Shown here: positions 12,680-13,420 of the stretch, one piece after another
Position numbering within the stretch: position 1 is the stretch's first letter
Layout: each line of letters starts with the position of its first letter
Assembly (NCBI GenBank): GCA_023422955.1
Contig: JAFAGG010000055.1
Coordinates: 1-13,420 of the forward strand
DNA length: 13,420 nt
Source: Pseudomonadota bacterium
GTDB taxonomy: Bacteria > Pseudomonadota > Gammaproteobacteria > Burkholderiales > Burkholderiaceae_D
Direction of reading: 5' to 3'
Notes under the pieces: generated by a model
The model's database searches: none
The model's input: only the letters and a program-made list of their open reading frames with translations
What the model was told of the DNA's origin: nothing
Translations under genes and position numbers: made by a program

Positions 12680-13420
12680 TCAGATGGCAGCGCGCAATCC
12701 TATGAAAAAACGGCGGCCGGGCGCCGGCTCGAAGAAACGGCCGTTGCCCTCATTGACGATGACCGAACCGGCATAATCCCGGTCGAACAGATTGTCGATT
12801 CTTCCGTAAAGCATCCATTTCGCCGGCCCGATGCGAAATTCCTTGGCCGCGCTCAGATTGAATACCGCATAGCCCGGTGCCGCATCGCTGTTGATATCGT
12901 CGACATAAGTCTTGCTATCCACGCGCATTTCCAGCGCGGTTTTCAGATCGGGCGCGACCCGGTATTCCAGTTGCGAGAACAGGCTGTGCCTGGGCACGCC
13001 GGGCAAATAATTGCCCGCTTCGATGAAGCGACTGTTTCTCGCCGCGAAGCCTTGCTCGAAGCGCGCATGCAGGAAGGTGTAAGCCACTTGCGCGGCAAAG
13101 CGGTCTTGCTGCAAGCGCCAGCTGACTTCCAGCCCGGTTCGCTCGACGCGGTCCACATTCTGAAAGATGGCGCGGCCGTCATCATTTTCCCAGGGCACGA
13201 TTTCATCGCGGCTTCTGGCATTGAACACGGCCAGATCCAGTGACTGATTGTCAGCACGCCACTTCAGGCCCAGCTCGCCCTGCAGGCTGCGCGACTTTGC
13301 CAGCCCGAGATTCGGTCCGGTCGCGTCGAGACTGTAGGCGGCTTCGGTCAGCGTGGGTGTTTCAAAACCGCGGCCGATATTGGGATAGATATTCAGGCTG
13401 TCGCTGGCAAACCAGGTCAG
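12680..13420 (-). CDS. TonB-dependent outer-membrane receptor, YncD/PqqU-like, C-terminal part (cut by window end)
   Basis: The frame is open to the window edge; 246 C-terminal residues are visible, all from the 22-strand barrel, and the plug and TonB box lie outside. The visible start, NIYPNIGRGFETPTLTEAAY, is a typical barrel motif. The end, DNLFDRDYAGSVIVNEGNGR then FFEPAPGRRFFIGL, matches the remembered C-terminus of E. coli YncD almost position by position (DNLFDKEYVGSVIVNESNGR, then YYEPSPGR). YncD has been identified as the PQQ receptor PqqU, so transport of PQQ is the leading hypothesis; ferric siderophore uptake is the alternative. The last residue is Ile, not the usual aromatic barrel terminus, so the end is slightly atypical. 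It converges on the PQQ-type dehydrogenase gene. Confidence 0.85.
   Translation of the reverse strand: MTWFASDSLNIYPNIGRGFETPTLTEAAYSLDATGPNLGLAKSRSLQGELGLKWRADNQSLDLAVFNARSRDEIVPWENDDGRAIFQNVDRVERTGLEVSWRLQQDRFAAQVAYTFLHARFEQGFAARNSRFIEAGNYLPGVPRHSLFSQLEYRVAPDLKTALEMRVDSKTYVDDINSDAAPGYAVFNLSAAKEFRIGPAKWMLYGRIDNLFDRDYAGSVIVNEGNGRFFEPAPGRRFFIGLRAAI

Overview
The window looks like the chromosome of a betaproteobacterium, most likely Burkholderiales and perhaps Oxalobacteraceae (Herminiimonas/Janthinobacterium-like). This rests on moderate GC, a HAE1-type RND efflux operon, a LysR/pirin divergent pair, a YceI protein and a Gly-type tRNA with betaproteobacterial features. The taxonomic call is an inference from protein style, not from a marker gene.

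Layout. Positions 1-126 are the right end of an IS5-family insertion sequence, with the C-terminus of its transposase. A diverged tRNA-Gly-like gene (254-327, minus) follows. A gene-poor stretch then carries two plus-strand terminator hairpins and a candidate small RNA (about 535-606). A 62-residue orphan protein (691-879, minus) is divergent from a two-gene plus-strand unit: a small exported protein resembling the Rap1a/Tai fold (1050-1421) and a glycine-zipper lipoprotein (1440-1610).

The centre is a complete tripartite RND multidrug efflux operon on the minus strand: periplasmic adaptor (6313-7563), AcrB/MexB-type pump (3158-6310) and OprM-type outer-membrane channel (1732-3165). The genes are nearly contiguous or overlapping and are followed by a terminator at 1669-1692. 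Upstream, a candidate promoter contains a dyad, and a second dyad sharing the core TGAACATCA lies 74 bp away. No TetR or MarR repressor sits beside the operon. Further upstream is an approximately 200-bp hairpin-rich non-coding element, then a LysR regulator (8182-9087, minus) divergent from a pirin gene (9222-10076) across a dyad that fits T-N11-A.

The right part has a secreted YceI lipid-binding-type protein (10267-10845), a lipoprotein beta-propeller dehydrogenase of the sorbosone/PQQ sugar dehydrogenase superfamily (11222-12574), a terminator, and, convergent with it, the C-terminal barrel of a TonB-dependent receptor (12680 to beyond the window end). The receptor closely resembles E. coli YncD/PqqU, the outer-membrane PQQ receptor. 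Together these last two genes suggest a PQQ-uptake and PQQ-enzyme locus, which is the most interesting functional hypothesis in the window.
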